A stretch of DNA of 64,000 bases from Thiospirochaeta perfilievii. GTDB taxonomy: Bacteria > Spirochaetota > Spirochaetia > DSM-2461. Below, in pieces: positions 8,490 to 18,311 of this stretch (position 1 is the stretch's first letter; each line of letters starts with the position of its first letter). Under the pieces are notes generated by a model that saw only the letters and a list, made by a program, of their open reading frames with translations, searched no databases and had not been told where the DNA came from. The stretch is taken from contig NZ_CP035807.1 in the NCBI RefSeq assembly GCF_008329945.1, forward strand, positions 3,100,001 to 3,164,000. Direction: 5' to 3'. Made by a program: the position numbers and the translations under genes.

Positions 8490-11306
8490 ATGAAGAATAT
8501 AATAATAAAAGGTGCCAGAGAGCACAATTTGAAAAATATAGACCTTGAGTTACCAAGGGATAAGATGATTGTTATATCAGGTAAAAGTGGTAGTGGTAAA
8601 TCATCTTTAGCATTTGATACAATATTTGCAGAGGGTCAAAGAAGATATGTTGAATCCCTCTCTGCCTACGCTAGGCAGTTTTTAGGTAAGGCTAATAAAC
8701 CTGACCTAGACTATATAGAGGGGTTATCCCCAGCTATAAGTATTGAACAAAAAACAACTAGTAAAAATCCAAGATCTACAGTTGGAACCATAACAGAGAT
8801 TTACGACTATTTACGTCTGTTTTTTGCAAGGGTTGGAAAGCCAATGTGCCCAAAGTGTGATATTGAGATCTATGAACAGTCCATTGACCAGATAATAGAG
8901 CAGGTAAAAAGCAAGCCTGATGGGGAGAAGATGTTAGTATTGGCTCCTGTTGTAACAGGGCGAAAGGGTGAACATAAAAAAGTCTTTGAAGATGCTAAAA
9001 AATCTGGGTTTACTAGGGTAAGAGTTAATGGTGAAGTTCTCCTTCTAGAGGATGAAATAAATCTAAGTAAGCAGAAAAAACACTCAATTGAAATTGTAGT
9101 AGATAGGTTAAAACTATCATCGGAAGTTAGAAAGAGACTCTCAGAGTCAATTGAGACCGCATTGGAAGTATCCGGAGGGAATGTTATTATTAACTACATT
9201 GATAAGGATTTAGATGAGTTTTTCTCTGAGCACAACTCCTGTCCTAATTGTGGTTTTAGTATGGAGGAGTTACAACCTAGACTCTTCTCTTTTAATAGTC
9301 CCTTTGGTGCCTGTCCTGAGTGTTCTGGCCTAGGTAGAACAATGGATTTTGATCCAAAAAAAATAATACCAGATCTAACACTATCCTATAATCAGGGAGC
9401 TATTGTAACATCAAATCCAAAAGCAGCATGGTTCTCTTCTACATTTAAGGGGTTATCTGAGCATTATGGATTTTCTTTAGATACACCATTTAATAAGTTA
9501 GACCCTAAATTAATAGATATTATGTTATACGGGACAAAGGATAAAATCGAAATACTCTATGAGAATAAGGATAAAACTGGTCGTTTTGAGATTAATAAAC
9601 CCTATGAAGGGATAATTGCAGACCTTAGAAGAAGGTATAAAGAGACAGGAAGCCAGGGTATGCGTGACTGGTATGAAAAGTTTATGACCGATGAGGTTTG
9701 TACAACTTGTAAGGGGAAAAGGTTAAAACCTGAAGCCCTATCTGTATATGTTAATAACAGGAACATAACAGACGTTACATCCTTCTCTGTGGAAGAGGCT
9801 ATTGAGTTTTTTAATAACTGTACCCTATCAGAATCACAGCAGGTAATTGCAGAACAAATTTTAAAAGAGATTAGAAACAGGTTAAGTTTTCTACAGAGTG
9901 TAGGACTATCCTACCTAAATTTAAGTAGAAAGGCTGGAACTCTCTCTGGTGGGGAGTCCCAAAGAATAAGACTTGCAACCCAGATTGGAGCTTCATTAGT
10001 TGGGGTATTATATATTTTAGATGAACCAACTATTGGTCTCCACCAGAGGGATAATGATAGATTATTAGCTACACTAGTTCACCTAAGGGACTTAGGTAAT
10101 ACACTTATTGTTGTTGAACATGATGAGCAAACTATTAAAATGGCCGACTATATTGTGGATATGGGACCTGGAGCTGGTATTCATGGTGGAAATATTGTTG
10201 CCCAGGGTAATTATGACCAGATATATAAAAACCCTAATAGTCCTACAGGGCAATTTTTAAGTGGTACTATTAAAATTGATATACCAGAGTTTAGGCGGGA
10301 AGGTAATGGGAAACAGATCATAGTAAAAGGTGCATCCCAAAATAATCTTAAGGATATCGATGTAAGTTTTGATTTAGGAAAGTTAAATATAATAACAGGT
10401 GTATCAGGGTCTGGTAAATCAACACTATTATCCCAAATTTTATACCCAGCACTTGCTAACTCCCTTCATAGATCCCACCATGAGGTTGGAAGTTATAAAG
10501 AGATTTTAGGTCTAGAGAATGTAGATAAAGTTATTAATATTGATCAAAGTCCTATTGGTCGAACACCAAGGAGTAATCCTGCTACCTATGTAGGACTATT
10601 TAACCATATTAGGGATCTCTTTGCATCTCTACCAGAGTCTAAACTACGGGGATATAAACCTGGAAGGTTCTCCTTTAATGTAAAAGGAGGTAGATGTGAG
10701 CACTGCGGTGGTGGTGGAACAAAAAAAATTGAGATGCATTTTTTACCTGATGTATATGTTACATGTGATGTTTGTAAGGGTAAGAGGTTTAATACAGAGA
10801 CCCTAAATGTAAGATATAAGGGGAAAAACATCTATGAGGTATTAGAACTCTCAATTGAAGATGCCTGTGAATTTTTCAAAAATATTCCTCCAATAAAAAA
10901 TAAACTAGATACTCTACTATCTGTAGGTTTAGGTTATATAAACTTAGGACAATCGGCTATAACCCTTTCAGGTGGAGAGGCACAAAGGGTAAAACTAGCT
11001 TTAGAGCTATCTAAGAGAAGTACAGGTAAAACCATATATATTATTGATGAACCTACAACTGGTTTACACTTTGCAGATGTAAAACTATTAATGGAAGTAA
11101 TTCACTCCCTGGTAGATAAGGGGAATACAGCTATACTTATTGAACACAACTTAGATGTAATTAAGTGTGCAGATAAAATAATTGATCTTGGACCTGAAGG
11201 TGGGGATAAGGGTGGAACATTAGTTGTAATGGGTACTCCGGAAGAAGTTATAAAGTGTAATGATTCATATACAGGGTACTATCTTAAAGATGTTTTAGGA
11301 CATTAG
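8490..11306 (+). CDS. uvrA: excinuclease ABC subunit A
   Basis: UvrA is the damage-recognising ATPase of nucleotide excision repair; it loads UvrB on lesions. The protein has the normal length of 938 residues. Both ABC ATPase modules are visible: Walker [10 protein letters not shown] near the N-terminus and GVSGSGKST near residue 640. The ABC signatures [12 protein letters not shown] and [12 protein letters not shown] and Walker B segments [11 protein letters not shown] and [11 protein letters not shown] follow. Zinc-finger cysteines occur in [26 protein letters not shown] and [16 protein letters not shown]. It is followed immediately by lptD with no terminator. As I recall, uvrA is also next to the lptD homologue in Borrelia. 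Confidence 0.98.
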   Translation: MKNIIIKGAREHNLKNIDLELPRDKMIVISGKSGSGKSSLAFDTIFAEGQRRYVESLSAYARQFLGKANKPDLDYIEGLSPAISIEQKTTSKNPRSTVGTITEIYDYLRLFFARVGKPMCPKCDIEIYEQSIDQIIEQVKSKPDGEKMLVLAPVVTGRKGEHKKVFEDAKKSGFTRVRVNGEVLLLEDEINLSKQKKHSIEIVVDRLKLSSEVRKRLSESIETALEVSGGNVIINYIDKDLDEFFSEHNSCPNCGFSMEELQPRLFSFNSPFGACPECSGLGRTMDFDPKKIIPDLTLSYNQGAIVTSNPKAAWFSSTFKGLSEHYGFSLDTPFNKLDPKLIDIMLYGTKDKIEILYENKDKTGRFEINKPYEGIIADLRRRYKETGSQGMRDWYEKFMTDEVCTTCKGKRLKPEALSVYVNNRNITDVTSFSVEEAIEFFNNCTLSESQQVIAEQILKEIRNRLSFLQSVGLSYLNLSRKAGTLSGGESQRIRLATQIGASLVGVLYILDEPTIGLHQRDNDRLLATLVHLRDLGNTLIVVEHDEQTIKMADYIVDMGPGAGIHGGNIVAQGNYDQIYKNPNSPTGQFLSGTIKIDIPEFRREGNGKQIIVKGASQNNLKDIDVSFDLGKLNIITGVSGSGKSTLLSQILYPALANSLHRSHHEVGSYKEILGLENVDKVINIDQSPIGRTPRSNPATYVGLFNHIRDLFASLPESKLRGYKPGRFSFNVKGGRCEHCGGGGTKKIEMHFLPDVYVTCDVCKGKRFNTETLNVRYKGKNIYEVLELSIEDACEFFKNIPPIKNKLDTLLSVGLGYINLGQSAITLSGGEAQRVKLALELSKRSTGKTIYIIDEPTTGLHFADVKLLMEVIHSLVDKGNTAILIEHNLDVIKCADKIIDLGPEGGDKGGTLVVMGTPEEVIKCNDSYTGYYLKDVLGH

Positions 11307-11307
11307 A

Positions 11308-14300
11308 CTGAAAAAAGCTATAATTATACTAACTCTATTAATTAAAATCACACTGGTTTATTCCCAAGAGATAGATAAGACTCCTTTAGAGGACTTTAGT
11401 GTTATCGAGGATATGGCAATTATAAGGGACCTTGAGACTTCTAGCCTAGAAGAGTTAAATATCTGGGCTAAAAGGTTAGATTTACCAGAAGGAAGTAATA
11501 AAAACTCTTTAATCTCTTCTATTGCTAAATATTATAATGTAGATCTGCTAGGGAGTTCTAGTAAAACAAATAAAAATGATAAAACAATAAATATAAATAG
11601 GGCTGAACTCTCTAAATATTATACTATTGAAGAGGTAGATGAGAGTTTTGCTGAGTTTGAGGGTAGAGTTGAAATAGTTATTGATGATGTAGAACAGAAA
11701 ATTCAGCACTCAATTATTGGAGATAAAATAAACTTTAATCGAACCTTAAACAGTGTTACAGCCCTAGGAAATGTCCAATATATCAAGACAGAAAAGGGTA
11801 AGCCAGAGTTGGTAACAGCTGAGTCCTTAACATTTAACCTATCAAATTGGAAGGGTTCAATGGTAAAGTGCATCTCTAAACAGGATAAAACTATAGATGA
11901 AGAGAGTATGGTCTTTTATTATGTAACAGGTGAGATTAAAAAAAGTGATACTGAAATTATGGGAATGAATGATGTAACAATTCAAACTGTTTCAGGCTCT
12001 CCATACTTTAATATAAGCGCCAAAGACCTTTGGATGTTAGACTCTTCAGACTTTGTGATTATTTCTCCATGGGTAAAGGTTGGTCATGTTCCCGTTTTTT
12101 GGTTCCCTTTTTACTATCACTCAGAAAACAATCTCTACTTTAATCCTGTTTATGGAGTAAGAAGTAGGGAGGGTACATTTTTACAAAATACTCTATATCT
12201 TTTAGGTGCTAAACCTGTAGATAAGGAGCAGTCTGACTTCTCATTTTTATCCTTTGATAATGGGGAAGGGGTGAGTAATAAGGAGTTTAATGGATTAACC
12301 CTTGTTCCATCTAAGGATAAGAGTAAATACAGTTCTGATTACTCAAAAATAATGTTAGACTATTACTCTAATTTAGGTATTTTTATAGGTTCAGATACTA
12401 ATCTTAACTTTTCAGGAACTAAAATAGATCTTGAAACAGGACTAGGGTTTTCAAGGAGTATAAATGATTCTACAGGTCTAGTATTTGTTAATAAAGAGTC
12501 TATATGGAATCACTCTTATATGTATGGAAATGAAGTTCCCTTTAGATATAACTTTAATTTAGACCTAACATTTCCTTTTGGAAGTTTAAATATTATATCC
12601 CTCTCGGATCCTTATTTTAAAAGTGATTTTTATAATAGAAAGGAGAACTTTAAGTGGGTAGACTATTTTACTGACCAGTTAGACCAGGGGCTTGAGTCCT
12701 TCTCAAGTGGTGCTGCTTTAGACTATAGAAGGGATACATCGGAGATATCCCTTGTTAGTGAGTACTCCTGGAGTCTAGATTTTAAAAGTTACTCTCCTAA
12801 TGTATCAAAGTTAAACCCATATATTGATAAATTTACCTTCGATATAAAAAAAATTGAATTGGACTTTAACTCTAAGATTACAAAGGGGGTTACCCTAGAT
12901 GCCCTGGGGAATCAACAATTAGAGGTTCTATATGAGGATTACGACCCATCATATAAGTTTTTCTACCCAGAAGTAGGGAAAGTTCCTATCTTGCTAAATA
13001 TACAGGGAAGACTTTTTGATACTTCGTTTAGTAAAAAAGATATAGAAAAGGTGGAGGATAATTATAATTATATCTTTGATAAGTATAACAATTTATTAGA
13101 CCTTGAAAATCCAACTGTTGTTAAAACTGAAGATAAAGAGAGTTCTTTGGAGCATGGAGAGGTGGAGAGTAAACCTATCTATAATTTTGAATATAGTGAA
13201 ATTTTTGGTGATGAAAAAATTGCTTCAAAAAAGAGCAACCCTGTTATCAATACAAAATTTAAATATAATGTAAACATTCCCCTAAGCTTATATCTCTATT
13301 GGGATAATACACTATGGAATAACCCGGTTGATATAGATTACTCTCTATCCCAGGATTCTATGTTATATAATACTGATCCGTATATTAAAGGTGACTACAC
13401 ATTAGATGTTTTAGACTCATTTATTAAGATTTCTAATACAACAAAGGGGAATATATATCTTAAAAAATATATAGAAGAGGATGATCAAGCAGACCTTATC
13501 TCTTTATATAAGTGGAACAAGAGTATTGTAGAGAATGACCTTAAATCCACTATTGATTTTTTAAAACTATTTCCAGAAATAGAAAAACACTCCCTCTCTT
13601 TAACTTATAAGCTTAACTCTATGTTATATAAAAAAAGTTTTGATCAGGATGCCTTTGATCTATTAGTAGAAGATTATCCAGTATATAAAATTGAGAACTT
13701 TAAGTGGACCAAGGATTATATTGATGATAACGAGTTGTATTTTAAATATACATATAAAGTTGATTTTTCAGAGACATCCCTAGGTTATAAAAAAATCCTC
13801 CCACCATTAGAAGAGGAGAGAAGTGTAATTTTTGAGCAAAAGTTCGATATTGATCTTTTAGCTGATCTAAATAACATAAGTACAACAACTGTAGATGTTA
13901 ATAAGAGCATTACCCAGGAAGAAGTTATTGATACTTTATCGGTTGATCAGGTAAATAAGTTAAAATATAAGAGCCTTGAATTCTCTACCAAGTTTGGAAG
14001 TGAATTTGATGGTACTGTTGAGTATATATTTGATAATAAGGATAATTGGGATTTTGACCCATTAGGTTTTGAACTAAAGTATAAACCAACTAAATTTTTT
14101 GAGTTATCACTTAGCTCTGATTTTGATTTAAACAGTACAACCCTAGAGTCCTATTATGGGAAGATAAAACTTTGGGATATAGATTTTACCCTTACTTCTT
14201 CTTACAATAATCCTGTAAAATGGAATGAAGAAACACTTCGATGGGATACATTAAGTGATTTAGATAAGGTCCTATCCCCAGAATCTTTAACAATAAAACA

Positions 14301-14826
14301 TAACTTTGACCTTAAAAAGTTTAAATTCTGGAAAAATAGAGTTACTCTTAATATCGACTCAAACTTATCATTTAAGAAAGAGTTTATAAAAGTAGACACC
14401 TCCTTTTTAAATTATAAACTTGTTTTTGGCTTAGATATATATGAATTTCTTGAACTAAATTTCACCTCATCATCAAGTAATAACTCTATTTTCCAATACA
14501 TAGAAGGGGATAGTGATATTCTAGGTTTAAATAGTAATAAAAATATTTTAATTGACTTAATTAAATCATTTAACTTTTTTAATAGGGAGGATAGGGTAGA
14601 ATCAAATTTTAACCTAAACTCAATGAAAGTAGATGCCATATATAAAATGCCTGACTGGAATTTGATATTTAGTTATACAGGAGAACCAAAACTTGAGGAC
14701 TCAAATATTAACTGGTTTCAGAAGTTCTCATTTTTTATAGAGTGGAAACCATTATCATTAGTAAGATCAGATGTTGTAAATGACGACGATAATTGGAGTG
14801 TTTCTACTTCCGGTAAGGAAGATTAG
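11308..14826 (+). CDS. lptD: LPS-assembly protein LptD-like outer-membrane protein, CTG start
   Basis: Large outer-membrane protein of about 1172 residues related to LptD (OstA/Imp), which inserts LPS or a related glycolipid into the outer leaflet. After the signal peptide an OstA-like beta-jellyroll part is visible (FEGRVEIVIDDVEQKI, ALGNVQYI), followed by WVKVGHVPVFWFPFYYHSEN and a long stretch of alternating beta strands suited to a barrel. The first ATG (11413) lies after the signal peptide. The in-frame CTG at 11308 has AGGA seven bases upstream and gives KKAIIILTLLIKITLVYSQ, a proper signal peptide. No ATG, GTG or TTG exists between. It directly follows uvrA. Whether the organism makes true LPS is not shown. 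Confidence 0.8.
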   Translation: MKKAIIILTLLIKITLVYSQEIDKTPLEDFSVIEDMAIIRDLETSSLEELNIWAKRLDLPEGSNKNSLISSIAKYYNVDLLGSSSKTNKNDKTININRAELSKYYTIEEVDESFAEFEGRVEIVIDDVEQKIQHSIIGDKINFNRTLNSVTALGNVQYIKTEKGKPELVTAESLTFNLSNWKGSMVKCISKQDKTIDEESMVFYYVTGEIKKSDTEIMGMNDVTIQTVSGSPYFNISAKDLWMLDSSDFVIISPWVKVGHVPVFWFPFYYHSENNLYFNPVYGVRSREGTFLQNTLYLLGAKPVDKEQSDFSFLSFDNGEGVSNKEFNGLTLVPSKDKSKYSSDYSKIMLDYYSNLGIFIGSDTNLNFSGTKIDLETGLGFSRSINDSTGLVFVNKESIWNHSYMYGNEVPFRYNFNLDLTFPFGSLNIISLSDPYFKSDFYNRKENFKWVDYFTDQLDQGLESFSSGAALDYRRDTSEISLVSEYSWSLDFKSYSPNVSKLNPYIDKFTFDIKKIELDFNSKITKGVTLDALGNQQLEVLYEDYDPSYKFFYPEVGKVPILLNIQGRLFDTSFSKKDIEKVEDNYNYIFDKYNNLLDLENPTVVKTEDKESSLEHGEVESKPIYNFEYSEIFGDEKIASKKSNPVINTKFKYNVNIPLSLYLYWDNTLWNNPVDIDYSLSQDSMLYNTDPYIKGDYTLDVLDSFIKISNTTKGNIYLKKYIEEDDQADLISLYKWNKSIVENDLKSTIDFLKLFPEIEKHSLSLTYKLNSMLYKKSFDQDAFDLLVEDYPVYKIENFKWTKDYIDDNELYFKYTYKVDFSETSLGYKKILPPLEEERSVIFEQKFDIDLLADLNNISTTTVDVNKSITQEEVIDTLSVDQVNKLKYKSLEFSTKFGSEFDGTVEYIFDNKDNWDFDPLGFELKYKPTKFFELSLSSDFDLNSTTLESYYGKIKLWDIDFTLTSSYNNPVKWNEETLRWDTLSDLDKVLSPESLTIKHNFDLKKFKFWKNRVTLNIDSNLSFKKEFIKVDTSFLNYKLVFGLDIYEFLELNFTSSSSNNSIFQYIEGDSDILGLNSNKNILIDLIKSFNFFNREDRVESNFNLNSMKVDAIYKMPDWNLIFSYTGEPKLEDSNINWFQKFSFFIEWKPLSLVRSDVVNDDDNWSVSTSGKED

Positions 14827-14890
14827 TGCTTGACTATAAAGACTATTTTTTATTAAATGATTTTAATGGATAAATTATTGATACACAATT

Positions 14891-14919
14891 TTGTAAATTT
14901 TCAGATTAAAGCTTATTAT
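14891..14919 (+). promoter_or_regulatory. possible promoter upstream of the PgpH-like gene
   Basis: TTGTAA at 14891-14896 and TATTAT at 14914-14919 are spaced by 17 bases. The implied transcription start (about 14926) lies only 4 bases before the ATG. An AAGGGA that could serve as Shine-Dalgarno overlaps this spot, so either the promoter or the Shine-Dalgarno reading may be wrong. Confidence 0.35.
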
Positions 14920-14929
14920 AAGGGACAAG

Positions 14930-17089
14930 ATGAAAAATAAATTCTATTTAACCAATTTAAAGCAGTATCTTTCTAGCAACTCACTCTTTACAAATATATT
15001 TGTTTTGATGAGTTTTTTGTTATCTGTTGTATTTATACTTTTTTTTAACTATTTTATTGATGCTTTTTTTAATTATAAAGAGAGTGATTTTAGGGTAGGG
15101 CAGCCAGCTAAAAGTGACTATGTTTTAAAATCAGATCTAAGTTATTTCAACGAGTTTGAAACAAATATAGCCAAGGGTGTAGAAGAGCAACTTGTGCTCC
15201 CTGTTTATAAAATTGATGATGAGATAACCAGTATAGCTATTTCTGAGCTAAAAGCTTTTTATCAATCAATTAACAGTTTATTAGAGGGGAATAGTTCCAC
15301 AGACCTTATAATAGAGAGAATTAACGATACATTTCCTGATTTATTTACAAGTTATGAAATGGGGGAGTTTCTTAAATTAGACTTAAGGCATTTTTTCTCT
15401 CTTTTACTAACAGAACAGAGAAAGATCCTTAATCGTGGTTATATCTCAGAGTCTGGAACCAGTAATGGTTCCGGGTTGATAAGTGTTATATCCAGTGATG
15501 ATGGAACTCTTAGTCAGGATATAAGTGCTATATCCGTATTAAAGTCCATTAAAATAGACTCATCCCTCTATGGTGATTTTGAACCATATTTTAGTAAACT
15601 ACTAACAGAGTTTATGAAAGTTAACTGTTTTTATGATAATGATCAAACTAAACACAATAAGGATTTAGCACTATTAAACGTTAAGCCTGTTATTGACTAC
15701 TACAGAAGTGGAGAGATTCTAATAAAGAAGGACTTTGTAGTAAGTAGTGACATACATAAAAAGATTATGGAAGCAGAGATTCTTGTTAAGAAAAATACTA
15801 TATCAAATATATTTTTAGTTTTAGGATATATGTTTCTAATCTACGTTGCTGCTATAGTTCTTTTTACAAGTGGTTTTATTCAAAAAAAGTTAAATGAAAG
15901 TGATGTCGTTTTATTAGCTGGGATGACACTGTTTTATGTACTTTTTGCAGTATTATTACGTTACTTTATAGGTCTTGAAAATATATCTATATACCCACTA
16001 TTACTTCCATCTATCCTAGTATCAATGTTAATAACATTTCTTCTAGGTAGTAAAGTAGGGCTTTATCACTCAATATTAACATCATTTTTAGTTCTATTAA
16101 TCTCTGACTTCTCTATATATGCATTCTCTATTACCCTTATGATTTCTATTTTAAGTACTATTGTTATTCATGATGTGGAGAAGAGAATTGATTTAATGAA
16201 GTCTAGTGGTGAACTTGCCATATTACAGACAGTATTAATCCTCTATATGCTAGCCATAGATATTGTTAAAACAGACGATTTATTAATGCTACTATTTGTC
16301 TCTGTAGGCTCATCCCTGGTTTTTGGTATTCTAACCCTTGCATTACTTCCCCTATCTGAACACTTATTAAAAATATCTACCTGTTTTCAGTTAACAGAAC
16401 TTTGTGACTTAAATGCTCCCCTTTTAAAGAGTATGTTAATTAAGGCTCCAGGAACGTATGCCCACTCTATAGCTGTAGCTAATATGGCGGAGTCAGCAGC
16501 CCAGAATATAGGTGCCAACGCCCTATTAGCTAAAGCCGGTGGTTATTACCACGATATTGGGAAAATAGATCAACCCCACTATTTTATAGAGAATCAGAAA
16601 GGTGGTAAAAATATGCATGATGATATGAAACCATCCCTCTCTGTTGCTGTAATAAAGTCCCATGTGAAGCTTGGAATTGAGAAGGGTAAAAAAATTGGAC
16701 TACCTAGTGATATTATTGATATTATAGAGCAGCACCATGGTAAGGGCGCCATCTCCTTCTTTTTAGATAAGGCAAAAAAAGAGAGTAAGGGTGGTCTTAT
16801 CTTAACCGAGGATTTTGGTTATTCTGGTCCTAATCCACAAAGTCCAGAGGCAGCTATTGTAATGCTTGGGGATAGCGTAGAGGCCGCTGTCAGATCCTTA
16901 AAAAACCCAACTATTTCCCAGCTAGAGAAATTTGTATGGGAGCTTATACTAAATAAATTAAAAGAAGGAATGTTAGATGCATGTGGTTTAACTCTATCAG
17001 ACCTTACTTCTATAAAGGACTCATTTATCAGTACTTTAATGGGTCATTATCACTCAAGAATTGAATATCCTACAGGAGCAGATGAATAA
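14930..17089 (+). CDS. pgpH: 7TM-HD cyclic-di-AMP phosphodiesterase, PgpH-like
   Basis: Membrane protein of 719 residues with the PgpH/YqfF layout. An N-terminal membrane helix (about 24-46) is followed by an extracytoplasmic 7TMR-HDED sensor region (about 50-285), seven membrane helices (about 285-480) and a C-terminal cytosolic HD hydrolase domain (about 500-690). HD residues are visible in YAHSIAVANMAE, GGYYHDIGKID and IIEQHHGKG. In Listeria, PgpH hydrolyses c-di-AMP to pApA; the same activity here is inferred from homology. The next gene, ybeY, overlaps the stop codon (TAATG), which matches the yqfF-ybeY order of Firmicutes. No c-di-AMP cyclase is in this window. Confidence 0.88.
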   Translation: MKNKFYLTNLKQYLSSNSLFTNIFVLMSFLLSVVFILFFNYFIDAFFNYKESDFRVGQPAKSDYVLKSDLSYFNEFETNIAKGVEEQLVLPVYKIDDEITSIAISELKAFYQSINSLLEGNSSTDLIIERINDTFPDLFTSYEMGEFLKLDLRHFFSLLLTEQRKILNRGYISESGTSNGSGLISVISSDDGTLSQDISAISVLKSIKIDSSLYGDFEPYFSKLLTEFMKVNCFYDNDQTKHNKDLALLNVKPVIDYYRSGEILIKKDFVVSSDIHKKIMEAEILVKKNTISNIFLVLGYMFLIYVAAIVLFTSGFIQKKLNESDVVLLAGMTLFYVLFAVLLRYFIGLENISIYPLLLPSILVSMLITFLLGSKVGLYHSILTSFLVLLISDFSIYAFSITLMISILSTIVIHDVEKRIDLMKSSGELAILQTVLILYMLAIDIVKTDDLLMLLFVSVGSSLVFGILTLALLPLSEHLLKISTCFQLTELCDLNAPLLKSMLIKAPGTYAHSIAVANMAESAAQNIGANALLAKAGGYYHDIGKIDQPHYFIENQKGGKNMHDDMKPSLSVAVIKSHVKLGIEKGKKIGLPSDIIDIIEQHHGKGAISFFLDKAKKESKGGLILTEDFGYSGPNPQSPEAAIVMLGDSVEAAVRSLKNPTISQLEKFVWELILNKLKEGMLDACGLTLSDLTSIKDSFISTLMGHYHSRIEYPTGADE

Positions 17090-17550
17090 TGAATGATATT
17101 ACTTTGATGTATCAAAACATCAATAAGGTTGATTGGGAAGAGAAGTTATTAGGTTTTACAGACTCTATACTCAATCTTTTAGAGATTGATAACTGGGAAT
17201 TTTCCCTTACACTTTGCGATAATAGTTATATACACAAAATTAATAGAGATTATAGAGATAAGGATAAACCCACAGATGTTATTACTTTTGTTATGTCCGA
17301 TGAACCATTTCCTGTAACACAGGAGGCGGGAGAACCCTACAGTGCTGGAGATATAATAATCTCCTTGGAAACAGTTGAGGAAAACTCAAAGTATTTCAAA
17401 GTGAGCTATGAGGAAGAGTTAAAAAGGGTTTTAATTCATGGAATTCTACACCTAATGGGGTTAGATCATGAAACAAACAGTGAAGATGAAGAGATGTTGA
17501 TAAAACAGGAAAAGATATTAAAAGATCTTATAGGTAGAGGACTATTCTAA
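17089..17550 (+). CDS. ybeY: endoribonuclease / rRNA maturation factor YbeY
   Basis: Small zinc-dependent metalloprotein of 153 residues involved in 16S rRNA 3'-end maturation and ribosome quality control. The family signature HGILHLMGLDH is complete, with metal ligands His117, His121 and His127. The upstream block DVITFVMSDE and the strand GDIIISLETV are also typical. It is translationally coupled to the PgpH-like gene through TAATG and is followed after 2 bases by the CBS/CorC gene. These three genes, plus the TPR gene after them, look like one operon. Length is normal. Confidence 0.96.
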   Translation: MNDITLMYQNINKVDWEEKLLGFTDSILNLLEIDNWEFSLTLCDNSYIHKINRDYRDKDKPTDVITFVMSDEPFPVTQEAGEPYSAGDIIISLETVEENSKYFKVSYEEELKRVLIHGILHLMGLDHETNSEDEEMLIKQEKILKDLIGRGLF

Positions 17551-17552
17551 AA

Positions 17553-18311
17553 ATGAGTTTTTTTAAAAGAGTGTTAAAAAAATCCAGGAGCGAAGAAGAG
17601 GCCAATCAAAGCATTGAGACCCAAAATATGATCAATGGGATTGTAGAGTTAACAGAGACATCGGTTAAGGATGTTTACGTTCCTAGGATTGATGTTGTCT
17701 TTATTGAAGAGGATACAACACTACCCAATGCAATAAAAATAATGGAAGAGAGCGGTCACTCTAGATTTCCAGTTTATAAGGATACCTTAGATGATATCAT
17801 CGGTATTTTATACCTTAAGGATTTAATTCTTTATATTTATAATCTAGATGATGAGTCTAGTTTTAACATTACTGATGTTATAAGAAAGCCTTATTTCGTC
17901 CCTGAGAGTAAAAAATTAGACTCCCTATTAAGAGAGTTTAAAAGGTTACATGTACATATAGCTATCGCCGTGGATGAATATGGTGGAGTCTCTGGAATTG
18001 TATCAATGGAGGATATTATTGAAGAGATTGTTGGGGATATTCAAGATGAGTTTGATAATGAGATTGAAGAGATAATTAAAATAGATGACAAGTCTTGGTT
18101 GTGTGATGCTAGAGCAAATATAGATGATATTAATGAGAAGTTAGGCCTTGAAATTGATACAACTGATATTGAGACAATAGGTGGGTATGTTTTTAATCAA
18201 ATAGGGGAGATTCCAGTTAAGTTTGAAAAAATTGATACACCGGAAATGACAATTATAATAACAGAAGTTTATGGTCATAAGATAAAGAGGGTTAAGTTGG
18301 TGAAGAAGTAA
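17553..18311 (+). CDS. CBS-domain CorC/HlyC-family protein
   Basis: A 252-residue cytosolic protein with two CBS motifs (about 35-155, including RFPVYKDTLDDIIGILYLKD and HIAIAVDEYGGVSGIVSMED). A C-terminal CorC_HlyC transporter-associated domain follows (about 165-250). It lacks the N-terminal DUF21 membrane domain of full CorB-type exporters, so it resembles CorC/YbeX, which is linked to Mg2+/Co2+ export or to ribosome maturation in E. coli. The ybeY-ybeX order seen here is the same as in proteobacteria, which supports a YbeX-like assignment. It overlaps the next gene by one base. Ligand specificity is unknown. Confidence 0.87.
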   Translation: MSFFKRVLKKSRSEEEANQSIETQNMINGIVELTETSVKDVYVPRIDVVFIEEDTTLPNAIKIMEESGHSRFPVYKDTLDDIIGILYLKDLILYIYNLDDESSFNITDVIRKPYFVPESKKLDSLLREFKRLHVHIAIAVDEYGGVSGIVSMEDIIEEIVGDIQDEFDNEIEEIIKIDDKSWLCDARANIDDINEKLGLEIDTTDIETIGGYVFNQIGEIPVKFEKIDTPEMTIIITEVYGHKIKRVKLVKK

